A stretch of DNA of 64,000 bases from Kurthia sibirica (GCF_003143975.1 NZ_QFVR01000011.1:1-64000), one strand, 5' to 3'; positions 27,987 to 38,637 are shown, numbered from the stretch's first letter. A program made the numbers and translations. The notes: generated by a model not told the origin, from the sequence alone.

Positions 27987-29462
27987 TTGTCGAAAAAAGT
28001 TCTTATAGCAATTATAGCAATCGTTGTCGTTTTAGGAGGTGGCGGAGCAGCAGCCTATTTCTTAGTTACAAACACGCCTAAAAACAAATATCTATTGAGC
28101 GAACAACAATCAATTGATGCGATTGATAATTATTTTACAAATCGCTTTGAGTCTGAAATGGACATGCAAAATGCACTTGTCGATAATTCATATGACACTA
28201 AAGTAACATTAGGTGCAGATGTTTCTGAGGAAATGGCAGAAAACTTAGGAATTCCTGCAAGTATGATTAATGCGTCGAAAATTATTTTTGGTGCGAAACA
28301 TGATCCCAAGGCGCAAGTTTCAACTATTTATATGAATCCAACAATAGCAGATTCTGAAATCGGCGAAATGTCATGGAGCGCAGATAAAAATAATCAGTAT
28401 ATTACAGCACCAATTTTACCTAAACCATTATTATTCAAAAATGATGAAATTATTGCTGGTCTTGAAAAATTAAGTGACGAAAAAATGGATAGTCAATTTA
28501 CTTCAGAAATAACAAATGATACATTGAATTTAAATACGATTTTAAGTTCAGCAGTATCAAAAACAGATATGGATAAAATAATGGATCATTACTTGAAATT
28601 TATCATCGATCATATCGATGAAGATAAGTTTAAAAAAGGTAGTGGGCAAGTAACGATTTTAGGCGATAAGAAAAAGCTTGATAATGTGACGCTTACTTTA
28701 AGTAAATCAGATGTTAAAAAACTCGTGATTGCAGTTGCAGAGGAAGCAAAACAAGATAAAGATGTTGAAAATTTAGTAGTAAAATCATCTCCAGGCCTAG
28801 ATTATAAAAAAGAACTCGATGATTTGATTAAGACATTAAAAGACTCAAATGATTTCCCAAGTTTCAAATCCGTTATTCACGTAGATGGTAAAGATATTCA
28901 AAAACGTGATCTTACTATTACGTCTTCAGAAGATGAAGTATTTATCGTTACATTGGATACAATGATTGATAAAGATATGCAAATTAAAGCAGCTTTCGGT
29001 GATAACAAAGAAAATAAAGAAGCTTTAGTAATCGAGGGTAGCTCTAAGGGAACTAAAGATGTAGTCGATAACTATACAGCTACATTTAATGACGATATTG
29101 AAAAAATTGTCGTGAAGTTTGATAACAAGGAAACAATAAAAGATAAAACACGTACAGATAATATGACATTTGATATCGGTGATGGAAGCGATACGATGTT
29201 CAAAGCGAACTATACACAAGATCTGTTGACAGATGCGAAAAATAATATGCAAAAATCTACTGGTACTGTTGTTTTTGAAGTGGAAGGTCAAGAAGTGAAG
29301 TTACTACTTGATACAGAAACAAAGATTAAAGCAGATGTAAAAGTGGATGTGAAAGACGCACAAGATGTTAATAAAATGTCTAAAGCAGAAATAAATAAAT
29401 TACAATCAAATGTGACGGAAAAAGTTACAGAGTTATTTATGGGTATTGCCGGCGGATTTTAG
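27987..29462 (+). CDS. Membrane-anchored extracellular protein, DUF6583-like, function unknown
   Basis: A 491-residue protein with one N-terminal transmembrane anchor (about residues 5-27, ending GGGGAAAYFLV). A long, Asp/Lys-rich, cysteine-free extracytoplasmic region follows, built of alternating beta stretches such as VTILGDKKKLDNVTLTLS. I chose TTG 27987, with GAGGTGG upstream; a GTG at 27978 lies within that site. It looks like the DUF6583 group of Bacillales surface proteins, but I am not certain. It is directly upstream of an ABC exporter cassette, separated by a terminator. Confidence 0.72.
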   Translation: MSKKVLIAIIAIVVVLGGGGAAAYFLVTNTPKNKYLLSEQQSIDAIDNYFTNRFESEMDMQNALVDNSYDTKVTLGADVSEEMAENLGIPASMINASKIIFGAKHDPKAQVSTIYMNPTIADSEIGEMSWSADKNNQYITAPILPKPLLFKNDEIIAGLEKLSDEKMDSQFTSEITNDTLNLNTILSSAVSKTDMDKIMDHYLKFIIDHIDEDKFKKGSGQVTILGDKKKLDNVTLTLSKSDVKKLVIAVAEEAKQDKDVENLVVKSSPGLDYKKELDDLIKTLKDSNDFPSFKSVIHVDGKDIQKRDLTITSSEDEVFIVTLDTMIDKDMQIKAAFGDNKENKEALVIEGSSKGTKDVVDNYTATFNDDIEKIVVKFDNKETIKDKTRTDNMTFDIGDGSDTMFKANYTQDLLTDAKNNMQKSTGTVVFEVEGQEVKLLLDTETKIKADVKVDVKDAQDVNKMSKAEINKLQSNVTEKVTELFMGIAGGF

Positions 29463-29470
29463 CAGAAAAA

Positions 29471-29508
29471 AGAACGGTATATGGTTAAATACCTATACCG
29501 TTCTTTTT
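29471..29508 (+). terminator. Intrinsic terminator after the DUF6583-like gene
   Basis: A 10-bp stem (29471-29480 with 29495-29504) followed by TTTTT. Only 28 bases separate it from the next start, so some read-through into the ABC genes is possible. Confidence 0.8.
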
Positions 29509-29535
29509 ATACATAAAAAATGGGAGAGTGAGTAA

Positions 29536-30690
29536 ATGCCAACGCTAAAGTTGTTTAACATTTACCACTCTTTTTTAATTAAAAAGTGGTATTTATTCGT
29601 CTATATTGTTTTATTATTTAGTGCAGTCATCATTGCTGCAGCGACAATCTCTCATTTTTCACAGCGGGAAGATGGTATTGAAATTGCCGTTGTTGATCGT
29701 GACCAAACGACAGAAACAAAACTGATTTTATCGGCAGTTCAAGACAATGATTCATTATCGGAAAAAATTAGCCTTGTAAAAATGACTGGGCCACAAGCAG
29801 AAAAAGAGCTGAAAAATCGTAAAATAGCTGGATTTATCTCTTTTGAAAAAGGAATGACACAAGCATTTTATCGGAATGGTCAGTTACCAATTACCGTTCA
29901 CACATATGATCAAACTTCTTTATCTAGTATTGTCATCAACCAATTAACGGATTCTGTTTACAGTCGACTGATGTTATCGGAGGCCGGGATTTTAACATAT
30001 GGTCAGCTTCATCAAACGGCAACGCAAGACGAGCTAATTGTCATGATGACGGAATTGCTATTTACTGGTTTGGATCGAATGGCAGCTTTTGATATACAAG
30101 AGGTTAAAACGATACAAACAAGCGATTACATCGTTGTAAGTTTGTATTGGATCGCACTTTATTTGTTTTTTATATCCCTGGTAACTTTGTTACGTATGAA
30201 CGAGGATCGGGCGATGAAGCAACGCTTACAAAGCTATCATTTTGCTCTAGAAAAATTAATGATTGTACGCCATAGTTTGGCGTTGTTTTATACATTATTA
30301 TTTGCTATTTTGAGTTTTTCTACTATATTGGTAGCGACGGATATGCCATTTGAAAATTATAATATTCCCTATATTATTCGTGCTACAGGTTACTATTTAG
30401 CATTGATCTATACGGTGCATATTATGAGCGAAATAATCGCTGTAAGGTTTGTGAAATTAATAATTGCGGGTGCTGTTTTGCTTTTTTCTGGGGCGTTGAT
30501 TCCGATAATTTATTTACGTCACTTATTAGGAAACCCTATTGATGAATTATTTTTCACACAGCTTTACCATGCGTTACTGGAGCTTGTAACGGCTAATTAT
30601 ATAAGTGACTTTACACCATCCTTTTATTGGCAAATCGTAAGTGTATTAGTTGTGACTATACTGTTAATCGTTTGGAGGTATCGTCGATGA
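29536..30690 (+). CDS. ABC-2 type transporter permease, first subunit
   Basis: A 384-residue membrane protein with the ABC-2/YhgE-like plan. There is one N-terminal segment (about 18-38), a large extracytoplasmic domain (about 40-205) containing EIAVVDRDQTTETK and KIAGFISFEKGM, then five C-terminal segments ending in a basic tail WRYRR. Such pairs export drugs, lipids or peptides. Its stop overlaps the next permease by 4 bases. The substrate is not deducible. Confidence 0.82.
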   Translation: MPTLKLFNIYHSFLIKKWYLFVYIVLLFSAVIIAAATISHFSQREDGIEIAVVDRDQTTETKLILSAVQDNDSLSEKISLVKMTGPQAEKELKNRKIAGFISFEKGMTQAFYRNGQLPITVHTYDQTSLSSIVINQLTDSVYSRLMLSEAGILTYGQLHQTATQDELIVMMTELLFTGLDRMAAFDIQEVKTIQTSDYIVVSLYWIALYLFFISLVTLLRMNEDRAMKQRLQSYHFALEKLMIVRHSLALFYTLLFAILSFSTILVATDMPFENYNIPYIIRATGYYLALIYTVHIMSEIIAVRFVKLIIAGAVLLFSGALIPIIYLRHLLGNPIDELFFTQLYHALLELVTANYISDFTPSFYWQIVSVLVVTILLIVWRYRR

Positions 30691-31607
30691 AGTCTATTTG
30701 GTTATTTTTACTGACTAAAAATAAGAAGCCCTTCCTGCTACTAATTATTGTCTTATATGCAGTTATAGCCGTATTGTTAGGTCTTGTTGAGCGTAATAAT
30801 AGCTTGCTGAAAATACCTATTGCAGTAACAGACTTGAATAATAGTGCAGCATCTCATCAACTGATCGCATCACTTGAACACTCGAAATATATTGAAGTGT
30901 TAGATTTGTTAGAAACGACTCTTTCTGCTGAAGAGCAAGTGGCTGCTCAAAGAGCGACAATCAGTGTCATTATTCCAAAGGATTTTCAAGAAAACGTTAG
31001 CGATGGTAAAACGAGAAAATCGATTACTGTCTATAAATCATCGAGTTTTATGGCTGATATAGCATTGGAAACGGTCAGTCAATCCTTATATGAACAACAA
31101 ATTCCTTTGATTGTCGCGAAGCATCTTGACGATAAAGTAACGTATGACAAAGTGGCGGCACACTATATAAAAAATATGCCCGTGAATCAACTGAAAAAAA
31201 CGGCGTTGAAAACAGCCGAGCATAATCGAACGCCGCGAATGCTTTTAGCGACAGCACTGTTATTTGTCTTGGCAACATCTCAGTTATTATTTTTCCGAAA
31301 TTTACGCCAACCACTTGCATTACAACGCTTAAAACTATTTGGTTCTTCCTATGCGTGGCTATATTGGAGCTATACACTTTTTGTAACGCTCTGTTTTGTT
31401 TTTGTCCATAGTCTCCTCTCTTTAGTAGGGCATGAAGCACTTGATTTACTAAGCATCTTCATATGGTTTTTTGTTTTTGAAGTCGTTGTAGCACTGATTT
31501 TTTTCAAAGTGACAACGACAAGTCATGCTCTATTTATGGTCATTGTTTGGTCACTTGCTTATACATTATTTTATCTATTTAGCCAATTGCAAGGAGGGAT
31601 TTTATGA
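30687..31607 (+). CDS. ABC-2 type transporter permease, second subunit
   Basis: A 306-residue membrane protein with the same plan as its partner: an N-terminal segment (about 13-32), an external domain (IPIAVTDLNNSAASHQ; ATISVIIPKDFQ) and several C-terminal segments. GGAGGT lies 9 bases before the ATG at 30687; the longer frame from 30627 overlaps the upstream permease and lacks a site. The C-terminal membrane part is shorter than in the first subunit. The stop overlaps the ATPase start by 4 bases. Confidence 0.8.
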   Translation: MKSIWLFLLTKNKKPFLLLIIVLYAVIAVLLGLVERNNSLLKIPIAVTDLNNSAASHQLIASLEHSKYIEVLDLLETTLSAEEQVAAQRATISVIIPKDFQENVSDGKTRKSITVYKSSSFMADIALETVSQSLYEQQIPLIVAKHLDDKVTYDKVAAHYIKNMPVNQLKKTALKTAEHNRTPRMLLATALLFVLATSQLLFFRNLRQPLALQRLKLFGSSYAWLYWSYTLFVTLCFVFVHSLLSLVGHEALDLLSIFIWFFVFEVVVALIFFKVTTTSHALFMVIVWSLAYTLFYLFSQLQGGIL

Positions 31608-32260
31608 TTCTACTAAATAATATATCAAAACGTTTTGGCAAGAAAAGTCTTTTTGAACAGCTATCGCTTCCTATTGCTGCCTATCAAATTACAGTGTTAC
31701 TCGGAGAAAATGGTGCAGGAAAGTCAACGTTATTACAAATATTAGCTGGTCTTGAACGAGCGGATAGTGGTGAAATCCTCTACTTTGAGGAGCGTAAAAC
31801 AGCAAAGGATTTAAAAGATTTTGTTGGTTATGTCCCCCAAGATATCGCCCTTTGGGAGCATTTATCGATAGAGGATAATATACAGTTTTTCCGTAGTCTG
31901 ATTAAGCAACCAATCTCTCAACAACAAATTAATGATTATTATGAGCAACTTCATTTAGTTGATCTTCATCAGCCCGTTAGTCAACTTTCAGGAGGGACGA
32001 AACGCAAGGCGAATATTATTGTCGGTTTACTTGCGGCGCCCCACTTCTTGATTTTAGATGAACCAACTGTAGGAATTGATTTAAAATCACGCTATGAAAT
32101 TCACCAACTGTTACGGCATTTGAAGCAGTCACATACGATTATTATGACAACGCATCATATTGATGAACTAGAATCCGTCGCCGATCAAATTGCAGTGATC
32201 GGCAAAGATCCATTTTATAGTGATGTGTTAACAGCTAAGAATATGTCTTTTTACAAATGA
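31604..32260 (+). CDS. ABC transporter ATP-binding protein
   Basis: A 218-residue ATPase energising the two permeases before it. Walker A GENGAGKST, Q-loop YVPQDI, signature LSGGTKRKA, Walker B FLILDEPTVGID and the switch His in TTHHIDE are all intact. It resembles CcmA-type exporter ATPases. GGAGGG precedes the ATG overlapping the second permease stop. The three genes form one exporter cassette, sited where B. subtilis carries ywjG. Confidence 0.92.
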   Translation: MILLNNISKRFGKKSLFEQLSLPIAAYQITVLLGENGAGKSTLLQILAGLERADSGEILYFEERKTAKDLKDFVGYVPQDIALWEHLSIEDNIQFFRSLIKQPISQQQINDYYEQLHLVDLHQPVSQLSGGTKRKANIIVGLLAAPHFLILDEPTVGIDLKSRYEIHQLLRHLKQSHTIIMTTHHIDELESVADQIAVIGKDPFYSDVLTAKNMSFYK

Positions 32261-32421
32261 ACTAGAAAATAAAACCATTTTTTACGTTGTTTCGGACCTT
32301 TTTATTCATAAATACGATAAACTAGAGAAGCGATGAAATAAATAAGTGAATAATCGAAATTGAACGACTGAATGATCGAATTTGGGGAATACTAATATGA
32401 GTAGCTGTAAGGGGCAAAATT

Positions 32422-32781
32422 ATGAAAAAAATATTAATCGTAGATGACCAGCAAGGAATACGTTTACTGCTAAATGAAGTATTTAAAAAAGAAGGGTATG
32501 AAACGTATTTGGCTGCAAATGGTTTAGAAGCGATTCACTTCATCGAAAACATTATGATTGATTGCATGCTACTAGATATGAAAATCCCAGGGATGAATGG
32601 TATTGAAATATTACAACATATGCATGAAATGGGACAAAAGATGCCCATCATTATGATGACTGCGTATGGTGAGGTGGCGCTTGTTGAACAAGCGAAAAGC
32701 CTTGGTGTTATTCACTATTTCACGAAACCATTCGATATTTTTGAGGTTCGAAACACCGTCAATAATTTGTTTAAAGATTAA
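32422..32781 (+). CDS. spo0F: Response regulator Spo0F
   Basis: A 119-residue single-domain receiver that relays phosphate from sensor kinases to Spo0B. Acid pocket Asp-8/Asp-9, phospho-acceptor Asp-52 in LLDMKIPGM, Thr-80 in MMTAYGE and Lys-102 in FTKPFD are present, and the segment IRLLLNEVFKKEGYE strongly matches Spo0F. There is no output domain. Its position upstream of fbaA is as in B. subtilis. Other sporulation genes expected in this window are missing, so its role here may be in stationary phase or biofilm control. Confidence 0.93.
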   Translation: MKKILIVDDQQGIRLLLNEVFKKEGYETYLAANGLEAIHFIENIMIDCMLLDMKIPGMNGIEILQHMHEMGQKMPIIMMTAYGEVALVEQAKSLGVIHYFTKPFDIFEVRNTVNNLFKD

Positions 32782-32875
32782 GTGGGGATAGTAGTAAAAA
32801 CGGCTAATTTTTGATAAAATAACAATAGAGCATGCCTGTTCAACGGGCATAATTCCTGAAGGAGGATATTATATT

Positions 32876-33730
32876 ATGGCTTTAGTTTCAATGAAAGAAA
32901 TGTTAATCAAGGCAAAAGAAGAAAAGTATGCAGTAGGTCAGTTCAATATTAATAATCTTGAGTGGACACAAGCAATTCTTCAAGCAGCAGAGGAACAAAA
33001 ATCTCCAGTAATTTTAGGTGTGTCTGAAGGCGCAGCAAAATACATGGGCGGATTCATTTCTGTTGTTCACATGGTTAAAGGTTTAATGGCTTCTTACGGT
33101 ACAACGGTACCCGTAGCGATCCACCTAGACCACGGTTCAAGCTTTGATAAATGTAAAGAAGCGGTTGATGCAGGATTTACTTCTGTCATGATTGATGCTT
33201 CTCATCATCCATTCGAAGAAAACATTGAAATTACGCATAAGGTAGTTGAATATGCTCACGCTAATGGCGTATCTGTTGAAGCTGAATTAGGAACTGTCGG
33301 CGGAGATGAAGATGGCGTAATTGGCGGTATTATGTATGCCGATCCAGAAGAATGCCGTAAGATGGTAGAAGCAACGGATATCGATTGCTTAGCACCAGCT
33401 CTTGGCTCTGTTCATGGACCATACCAAGGCGAACCAAACTTAGGTTTTGCTGAAATGGAAGCTATTTCAAAATTAGCTGATTTACCTTTAGTATTACATG
33501 GTGGTACAGGTATCCCAACGAATGATATTAAACGTTCTATTTCATTAGGAACTGCGAAGATCAACGTTAACACTGAAAATCAAATCGTTGCTACAAAAGC
33601 AATTCGTGATATTTTAGCAAATGATAAAGAAGTGTATGATCCACGTAAATTCCTAGGACCAGCACGCGAAGCAATCAAAGCGACTGTCACTGGTAAAATT
33701 ATCGAATTCGGTAGTAATCAAAAAGCTTAA
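32876..33730 (+). CDS. fbaA: Fructose-1,6-bisphosphate aldolase, class II
   Basis: A 284-residue zinc enzyme of glycolysis and gluconeogenesis that splits fructose-1,6-bisphosphate into DHAP and glyceraldehyde-3-phosphate. The [10 protein letters not shown] motif carries the catalytic Asp and a zinc His. [12 protein letters not shown] is the cation loop, and VLHGGTGIP is the phosphate-binding region. AAGGAGG precedes the ATG. It shares the region with fsa and glpX, clustering aldolase, transaldolase-type and FBPase activities. Confidence 0.97.
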   Translation: MALVSMKEMLIKAKEEKYAVGQFNINNLEWTQAILQAAEEQKSPVILGVSEGAAKYMGGFISVVHMVKGLMASYGTTVPVAIHLDHGSSFDKCKEAVDAGFTSVMIDASHHPFEENIEITHKVVEYAHANGVSVEAELGTVGGDEDGVIGGIMYADPEECRKMVEATDIDCLAPALGSVHGPYQGEPNLGFAEMEAISKLADLPLVLHGGTGIPTNDIKRSISLGTAKINVNTENQIVATKAIRDILANDKEVYDPRKFLGPAREAIKATVTGKIIEFGSNQKA

Positions 33731-33762
33731 TTTAATTTAAAATGAACAATAAATAATTAATG

Positions 33763-33801
33763 GAGAAGTATGAATTATTTATAATTTCGTACTTCTCTTT
33801 T
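33763..33801 (+). terminator. Intrinsic terminator between fbaA and fsa
   Basis: GAGAAGTA...TACTTCTC stem with an AT-rich inner part (33763-33797), followed by TTTT. Read-through is likely, since no separate fsa promoter is evident. Confidence 0.7.
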
Positions 33802-33823
33802 CATAATTCAGGAGGAAAACACA

Positions 33824-34471
33824 ATGAAATTTTTCATAGACACAGCAAATTTTGACGAAATTAAAGAAGCACATGCATGGGGTATTATCTCAGGCGTAAC
33901 AACAAACCCATCACTAGTAGCAAAAGAAAAAAATATCTCTTTCCACGAACGTTTGAAAGAAATTGCAACATTAGTCGATGGTTCAGTAAGTGGCGAAGTG
34001 ATTTCACTAGATGCAGAAGGTATGATTAAAGAGGGTTTAGAGCTTGCTAAAATTGCTCCAAACATCACAGTTAAATTACCGATGACACCTGCAGGACTGA
34101 CAGCTTGTTCTACATTATCAAAACAAAATATTAAAACGAATGTAACATTGATTTTCTCAGCAAACCAAGCTTTATTAGCTGCACGTGCTGGCGCAACTTA
34201 CGTATCACCATTCATCGGTCGCTTAGATGATTTAGGTCAAGATGGTGTTGAATTAATCCGTGAAATTGCTGAAATCTTCGCTATTCATGAAATTCCTGCG
34301 CAAATTATTGCTGCATCAATCCGTCATCCACAACATGTCACTCAAGCTGCATTAGCTGGTGCACATATTTCAACAACACCATATAAAGTATTGGCACAAT
34401 TGTTCAAACATCCACTTACTGATAAAGGGATTGAAGGTTTCATGTCAGATTGGGCAAAAAAAGATCAATAA
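33824..34471 (+). CDS. fsa: Transaldolase / fructose-6-phosphate aldolase-like protein
   Basis: A 215-residue small transaldolase (the short subfamily that includes Fsa and YwjH). It opens [13 protein letters not shown], with [13 protein letters not shown], the Schiff-base Lys in ITVKLPMT, and [26 protein letters not shown]. It moves a dihydroxyacetone unit between sugar phosphates in the pentose phosphate pathway; whether it is transaldolase or F6P aldolase cannot be told from sequence alone. AGGAGG precedes the ATG. Confidence 0.93.
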   Translation: MKFFIDTANFDEIKEAHAWGIISGVTTNPSLVAKEKNISFHERLKEIATLVDGSVSGEVISLDAEGMIKEGLELAKIAPNITVKLPMTPAGLTACSTLSKQNIKTNVTLIFSANQALLAARAGATYVSPFIGRLDDLGQDGVELIREIAEIFAIHEIPAQIIAASIRHPQHVTQAALAGAHISTTPYKVLAQLFKHPLTDKGIEGFMSDWAKKDQ

Positions 34472-34489
34472 GCAAGGAGCAATTTAATA

Positions 34490-35770
34490 ATGGACGTTTA
34501 TAAAATTAATGGTCACAAACGTCTGCAAGGTACGATCAAAGTCAGCGGAGCTAAAAACAGCGCCGTTGCACTCATACCTGCATCAATTTTGGCATCTTCT
34601 CCAGTTACAATTGAAGGGTTACCAGAAATTCTTGATGTGTGGACGTTAAAATCTTTATTAGAAGAAATTGGCGGACAAGTGACATTTGAAGATGGCAAAA
34701 TGTCGATTGACCCTACAGCGATGATTGATATGCCGTTACCAAATGGGAATGTCAAAAAGCTACGCGCATCGTATTATTTAATGGGTGCAATGCTTGGTCG
34801 ATTCAAACAAGCAGTTATTGGTCTTCCAGGAGGCTGTTATTTAGGTCCACGCCCAATTGATCAGCATATTAAAGGGTTTGAAGCACTAGGAGCAAAAGTG
34901 ACAAATGAGCATGGAGCTATTTATTTACGTGCAGACGAACTAAAAGGTGCAAAAATTTATTTAGATGTCAGCAGTGTAGGAGCAACGATTAATATTATGT
35001 TGGCTGCCGTTCTTGCAACAGGCCAAACAATTATTGAAAATGCTGCTAAAGAACCAGAGATTATTGATGTTGCGACCTTATTAACAAGTATGGGTGCAGT
35101 CATTAAAGGTGCAGGAACAAATGTTATCCGCATCGATGGTGTTGATAAACTTCATGGTACCCAACATACGATTATTCCAGACCGTATCGAAGCAGGTACA
35201 TACATGATTATGGCTGCCGCAATTGGCGACGGTATCACAGTTGATAATGTTATTCCATTGCATCTAGAACCGATTACTGCGAAGTTGCGTGAAATGGGCG
35301 TTGAAGTACAAGAGTTTGAAGAGAAAATTCATATTCCAAAAGTTGAAAAACTGAAGGCAGTTGACATTAAAACACTTGTCTATCCCGGCTTCCCAACTGA
35401 TCTACAACAGCCTTTTTCTGTCTTGCAAACACAAGCAGAGGGTATGTCTGTTGTGACAGATACAATTTACTCGGCACGTTTCAAACATATCGCTGAGTTA
35501 AATAGCATGGGTGCAAAAGGGAAGGTTGAGGGGCGCACGTCTATTATTAATGGGGCGACACCATTAACGGCAGCATCTGTTGTGGCAACTGATTTACGCG
35601 CAGGAGCCGCTCTTGTCATTGCAGGATTAGTAGCGCAAGGTGAAACAGAAATTCATGACGTTTATCATATTGAAAGAGGCTACAGTGATCTAATTGACAA
35701 ATTAAAATTATTAGGAGCAAATATTGAGCGCAAGACAATTTCTAACCCACTATCGAGGGACGGAAAATAG
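34490..35770 (+). CDS. murAB: UDP-N-acetylglucosamine 1-carboxyvinyltransferase 2 (MurAB/MurZ)
   Basis: A 426-residue enzyme catalysing the first committed step of peptidoglycan synthesis, transfer of enolpyruvate from PEP to UDP-GlcNAc. It opens with [16 protein letters not shown]. The catalytic loop is [22 protein letters not shown], Cys-116 being the PEP- and fosfomycin-reactive residue. Low-GC Gram-positives carry two MurA paralogues; the position between fsa and glpX identifies this as the secondary MurAB. The primary MurAA lies near 60 kb. Confidence 0.96.
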   Translation: MDVYKINGHKRLQGTIKVSGAKNSAVALIPASILASSPVTIEGLPEILDVWTLKSLLEEIGGQVTFEDGKMSIDPTAMIDMPLPNGNVKKLRASYYLMGAMLGRFKQAVIGLPGGCYLGPRPIDQHIKGFEALGAKVTNEHGAIYLRADELKGAKIYLDVSSVGATINIMLAAVLATGQTIIENAAKEPEIIDVATLLTSMGAVIKGAGTNVIRIDGVDKLHGTQHTIIPDRIEAGTYMIMAAAIGDGITVDNVIPLHLEPITAKLREMGVEVQEFEEKIHIPKVEKLKAVDIKTLVYPGFPTDLQQPFSVLQTQAEGMSVVTDTIYSARFKHIAELNSMGAKGKVEGRTSIINGATPLTAASVVATDLRAGAALVIAGLVAQGETEIHDVYHIERGYSDLIDKLKLLGANIERKTISNPLSRDGK

Positions 35771-35878
35771 TTATAAAATTCGCTGGAAACGCCCTATAAT
35801 TTTTTCACTGTGCTACAATAGATTTGGTTTAAACCATTCCACTACAAAATAGGTGGCAAACGGGAGGAACAGTAAACG

Positions 35879-36847
35879 ATGAAACGCAGTTTATCAATGG
35901 AAGTAGTACGTGTAACAGAAGCAGCGGCAATTGCATCAGCAAGATGGATGGGCCGAGGATTAAAAATGGAAGCAGATGACGCAGCTACAACAGCTATGCG
36001 CCAAGTTTTCGATTCAATTCCTATGGACGCAGTAGTAGTAATCGGTGAAGGCGAAATGGACGAAGCTCCAATGCTTTACATCGGCGAAAAACTAGGATCA
36101 GATAAAAATGGTCCCCAAGTTGATATCGCAGTTGACCCACTTGAGGGTACGAATATCGTAGCAGCAGGTAGTGGTAATGCGCTAACTGTACTGGCAATTG
36201 CTGATAGAGGAAATCTACTCCATGCACCAGATATGTATATGGAGAAAATTGCAGTTGGACCAGAAGCAGCTGGTAAAGTCAGTATTGATGCAACAGTTAC
36301 TGAGAATTTAGAAGCAGTAGCAAAAGCTAAAGGTAAAAATATTGAAGATGTCGTAGCGACTTTATTACAACGTGATCGACACCAAGCAATCGTAGACGAA
36401 ATCCGCGCAGCAGGCGCTCGTATTAAATTCATTAGTGACGGCGACGTAGCAGCAGCTATTAACACAGCATTTGATGAAACAGGTGTAGATATTTTATTCG
36501 GTACAGGTGGTGCACCAGAGGGTGTTATCGCAGCAGTAGCGCTTAAATGTCTAGGCGGAGATTTCCAAGGACGCTTAATCCCATCTAACGACGAAGAAAT
36601 TGCTCGTTGTGAAAAAATGGGTATTAAAGTGAACACTGTTTTACACATGGATGATTTAGTAAAAGGTGATGACGCAATCTTTGCAGCAACAGGTGTAACA
36701 GATGGCGAATTACTAAAAGGTGTCCAATTTAAAGGTGGTCACTGTACAACTGAATCGGTGGTAATGCGTGCTAAATCAGGTACTGTACGTTTCGTTGAAG
36801 GTCGTCATAGTCTTGCGAAAAAACCAAATCTTTATATGCAAGATTAA
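35879..36847 (+). CDS. glpX: Fructose-1,6-bisphosphatase, class II (GlpX)
   Basis: A 322-residue metal-dependent phosphatase of gluconeogenesis. Family features are the opening [14 protein letters not shown], the metal site [25 protein letters not shown], and the conserved [24 protein letters not shown] precedes the ATG. An extended -10 promoter (TGCTACAAT, ending 35819) lies in the 108-base gap before it. The genomic position between murAB and rho is conserved in Bacillales. Confidence 0.96.
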   Translation: MKRSLSMEVVRVTEAAAIASARWMGRGLKMEADDAATTAMRQVFDSIPMDAVVVIGEGEMDEAPMLYIGEKLGSDKNGPQVDIAVDPLEGTNIVAAGSGNALTVLAIADRGNLLHAPDMYMEKIAVGPEAAGKVSIDATVTENLEAVAKAKGKNIEDVVATLLQRDRHQAIVDEIRAAGARIKFISDGDVAAAINTAFDETGVDILFGTGGAPEGVIAAVALKCLGGDFQGRLIPSNDEEIARCEKMGIKVNTVLHMDDLVKGDDAIFAATGVTDGELLKGVQFKGGHCTTESVVMRAKSGTVRFVEGRHSLAKKPNLYMQD

Positions 36848-36870
36848 TCTTCACACTCTACTATATATAT

Positions 36871-36910
36871 ACGCTCGGCAACCAGTTTGTCGGGCGTCTT
36901 CTTCTTTTTT
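36871..36910 (+). terminator. Intrinsic terminator after glpX
   Basis: A 9-bp stem with two G-T wobbles (36871-36879 with 36889-36897), followed by a T-rich tract. Confidence 0.75.
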
Positions 36911-36990
36911 AACAACCCATTAAATATCCCTTGAAACAAAAAATAGTACAAAAAGTTACAACAAAATAATTTAAAAAGTGGTGTTTATTT

Positions 36991-38277
36991 ATGCCTTCAA
37001 TTACCATTTCTCAGCTTGAGGAAATGACACTCAAAGACTTATATACGCTAGCTCGCGAATATAAAATTTCCTATTATGGAAAGTTAACAAAAAAAGAGCT
37101 TATTTTTGCAATTTTAAAATCTCGTGCAGAATTAGAGGGCTTTTTCTTTATGGAAGGTGTTCTTGAAATTATCTCACAAGAGGGTTTTGGTTTCTTACGT
37201 CCAATCAACTACTCACCTAGTTCCGAAGATATTTATATTTCTGCATCACAAATTCGTCGCTTTAGTTTAAGAAATGGCGATAAAGTAACGGGGAAAGTGC
37301 GTCCACCTAAAGAAAATGAACGCTATTATGGTTTATTACATGTTGAAGCAGTGAATGGTGAAAATCCAGAAACAGCGAAGGAACGTGTTCATTTCCCTGC
37401 ACTGACACCCCTTTATCCAGATCGTCATATTAAGCTAGAGACGACGCCTGACCGACTTTCAACACGTATTATGGATTTAGTCGCACCAGTTGGTTTTGGC
37501 CAACGTGGACTAATTGTTGCGCCACCTAAAGCAGGGAAGACATCATTGCTCAAAGAAATTGCAAATGCCATTACGGAGAAATATCCAGATTCTGAATTAA
37601 TCGTATTATTAATAGATGAAAGACCAGAAGAGGTAACGGATATTGAACGATCAGTAAAAGCAGATGTTGTCAGTTCGACATTTGATGAGTTACCAGAAAA
37701 TCATGTCAAAGTTGCCGAATTGGTATTGGAGCGTGCGATGCGTTTAGTAGAACATAAGCGTGACGTGATTATTTTGATGGATTCCATTACGCGATTGGCG
37801 CGTGCTTATAACTTAGTTATTCCACCGAGTGGTCGAACTTTATCGGGCGGGATTGATCCCGCAGCCTTCCATCGTCCAAAACGTTTCTTTGGTGCCGCAC
37901 GCAATATTGAGGAAGGCGGTAGCTTGACGATTTTAGCGACTGCTTTAATCGACACCGGCTCACGTATGGATGAAGTAATTTATGAAGAATTCAAAGGTAC
38001 CGGTAATTTGGAACTTCATTTAGACCGCAATTTGGCAGAACGCCGTATTTTCCCTGCTATTGATATTCGTCGCTCGGGTACACGTAAAGAAGAACTACTT
38101 ATACCAACTGCACAACTGACAAAACTTTGGGGTATTCGCAAAACATTTGCAGATGCGCATGATTTCACGGATAAATTCCTTCGAAAATTACGTACGACAA
38201 AATCAAATGAAGAATTTTTTGAAAAACTAGATACGGGTATGAAATCAGCACGTAACGGTAAAGGTTTAATAGATTGA
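36991..38277 (+). CDS. rho: Transcription termination factor Rho
   Basis: A 428-residue RNA helicase that ends untranslated transcripts. The N-terminal helix domain ([18 protein letters not shown]) precedes the cold-shock-like RNA-binding domain (GFGFLRP). The ATPase has Walker [10 protein letters not shown], Walker [17 protein letters not shown] and the Q-loop region [10 protein letters not shown]. No large insertion is present. A strong terminator follows, so it is monocistronic or transcribed with weak read-through from glpX. Confidence 0.98.
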   Translation: MPSITISQLEEMTLKDLYTLAREYKISYYGKLTKKELIFAILKSRAELEGFFFMEGVLEIISQEGFGFLRPINYSPSSEDIYISASQIRRFSLRNGDKVTGKVRPPKENERYYGLLHVEAVNGENPETAKERVHFPALTPLYPDRHIKLETTPDRLSTRIMDLVAPVGFGQRGLIVAPPKAGKTSLLKEIANAITEKYPDSELIVLLIDERPEEVTDIERSVKADVVSSTFDELPENHVKVAELVLERAMRLVEHKRDVIILMDSITRLARAYNLVIPPSGRTLSGGIDPAAFHRPKRFFGAARNIEEGGSLTILATALIDTGSRMDEVIYEEFKGTGNLELHLDRNLAERRIFPAIDIRRSGTRKEELLIPTAQLTKLWGIRKTFADAHDFTDKFLRKLRTTKSNEEFFEKLDTGMKSARNGKGLID

Positions 38278-38282
38278 TGACA

Positions 38283-38317
38283 CAGCATGGACATTTTTAT
38301 TGTTCATGCTTTTTTTG
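38283..38317 (+). terminator. Intrinsic terminator of rho
   Basis: AGCATGGACA/TGTTCATGCT stem (about 38284-38310) followed by seven T residues. Confidence 0.85.
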
Positions 38318-38460
38318 TGGTGAAAAGAGAACCATATGATTCCTTCATGACAATAGATTTGTAAAACCACGTTTGTATATAAAGCGGTAGGGTATTGAAT
38401 TACTTAAAGACTGTTTTTCGTTCATTAGTGAATTGAATGGTAGAGGAGAGTGATCCATAT

Positions 38461-38637
38461 ATGTTTGAATACCATTTTGAACGGGTGTTATTTCATAACT
38501 ACCGAGAGGGTATTGAACCAAGCCGTAATTATCAAGAAATAATTCAAAAGTATGCATTAGATGGCTATCGTTTCATTCAATTTATTCAATATAATAATAC
38601 ATTTTGTGAATTAGTATTTGAAAAACAAAAGAATTGA
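38461..38637 (+). CDS. DUF4177-like small protein
   Basis: A 58-residue soluble protein. It has the alternating pattern of DUF4177 proteins, starting FEYHFERVLFHN, then YQEIIQKYALDGYRFIQFI and a closing beta strand CELVFEKQ. GAGGAGAG precedes the ATG at 38461; a longer frame from 38437 runs through that site. The function is unknown. It is 16 bases upstream of a DUF2165-like membrane protein gene and is likely co-transcribed with it. Confidence 0.75.
   Translation: MFEYHFERVLFHNYREGIEPSRNYQEIIQKYALDGYRFIQFIQYNNTFCELVFEKQKN

Noticed and set aside
32261-32421. Sigma-H promoter for spo0F
   Set aside because: I could not find a convincing sigma-H -35/-10 pair in the 160-base gap.
36076-36648. 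190-residue minus-strand ORF inside glpX
   Set aside because: A shadow of a fully conserved gene, with no ribosome binding site or recognisable domain.
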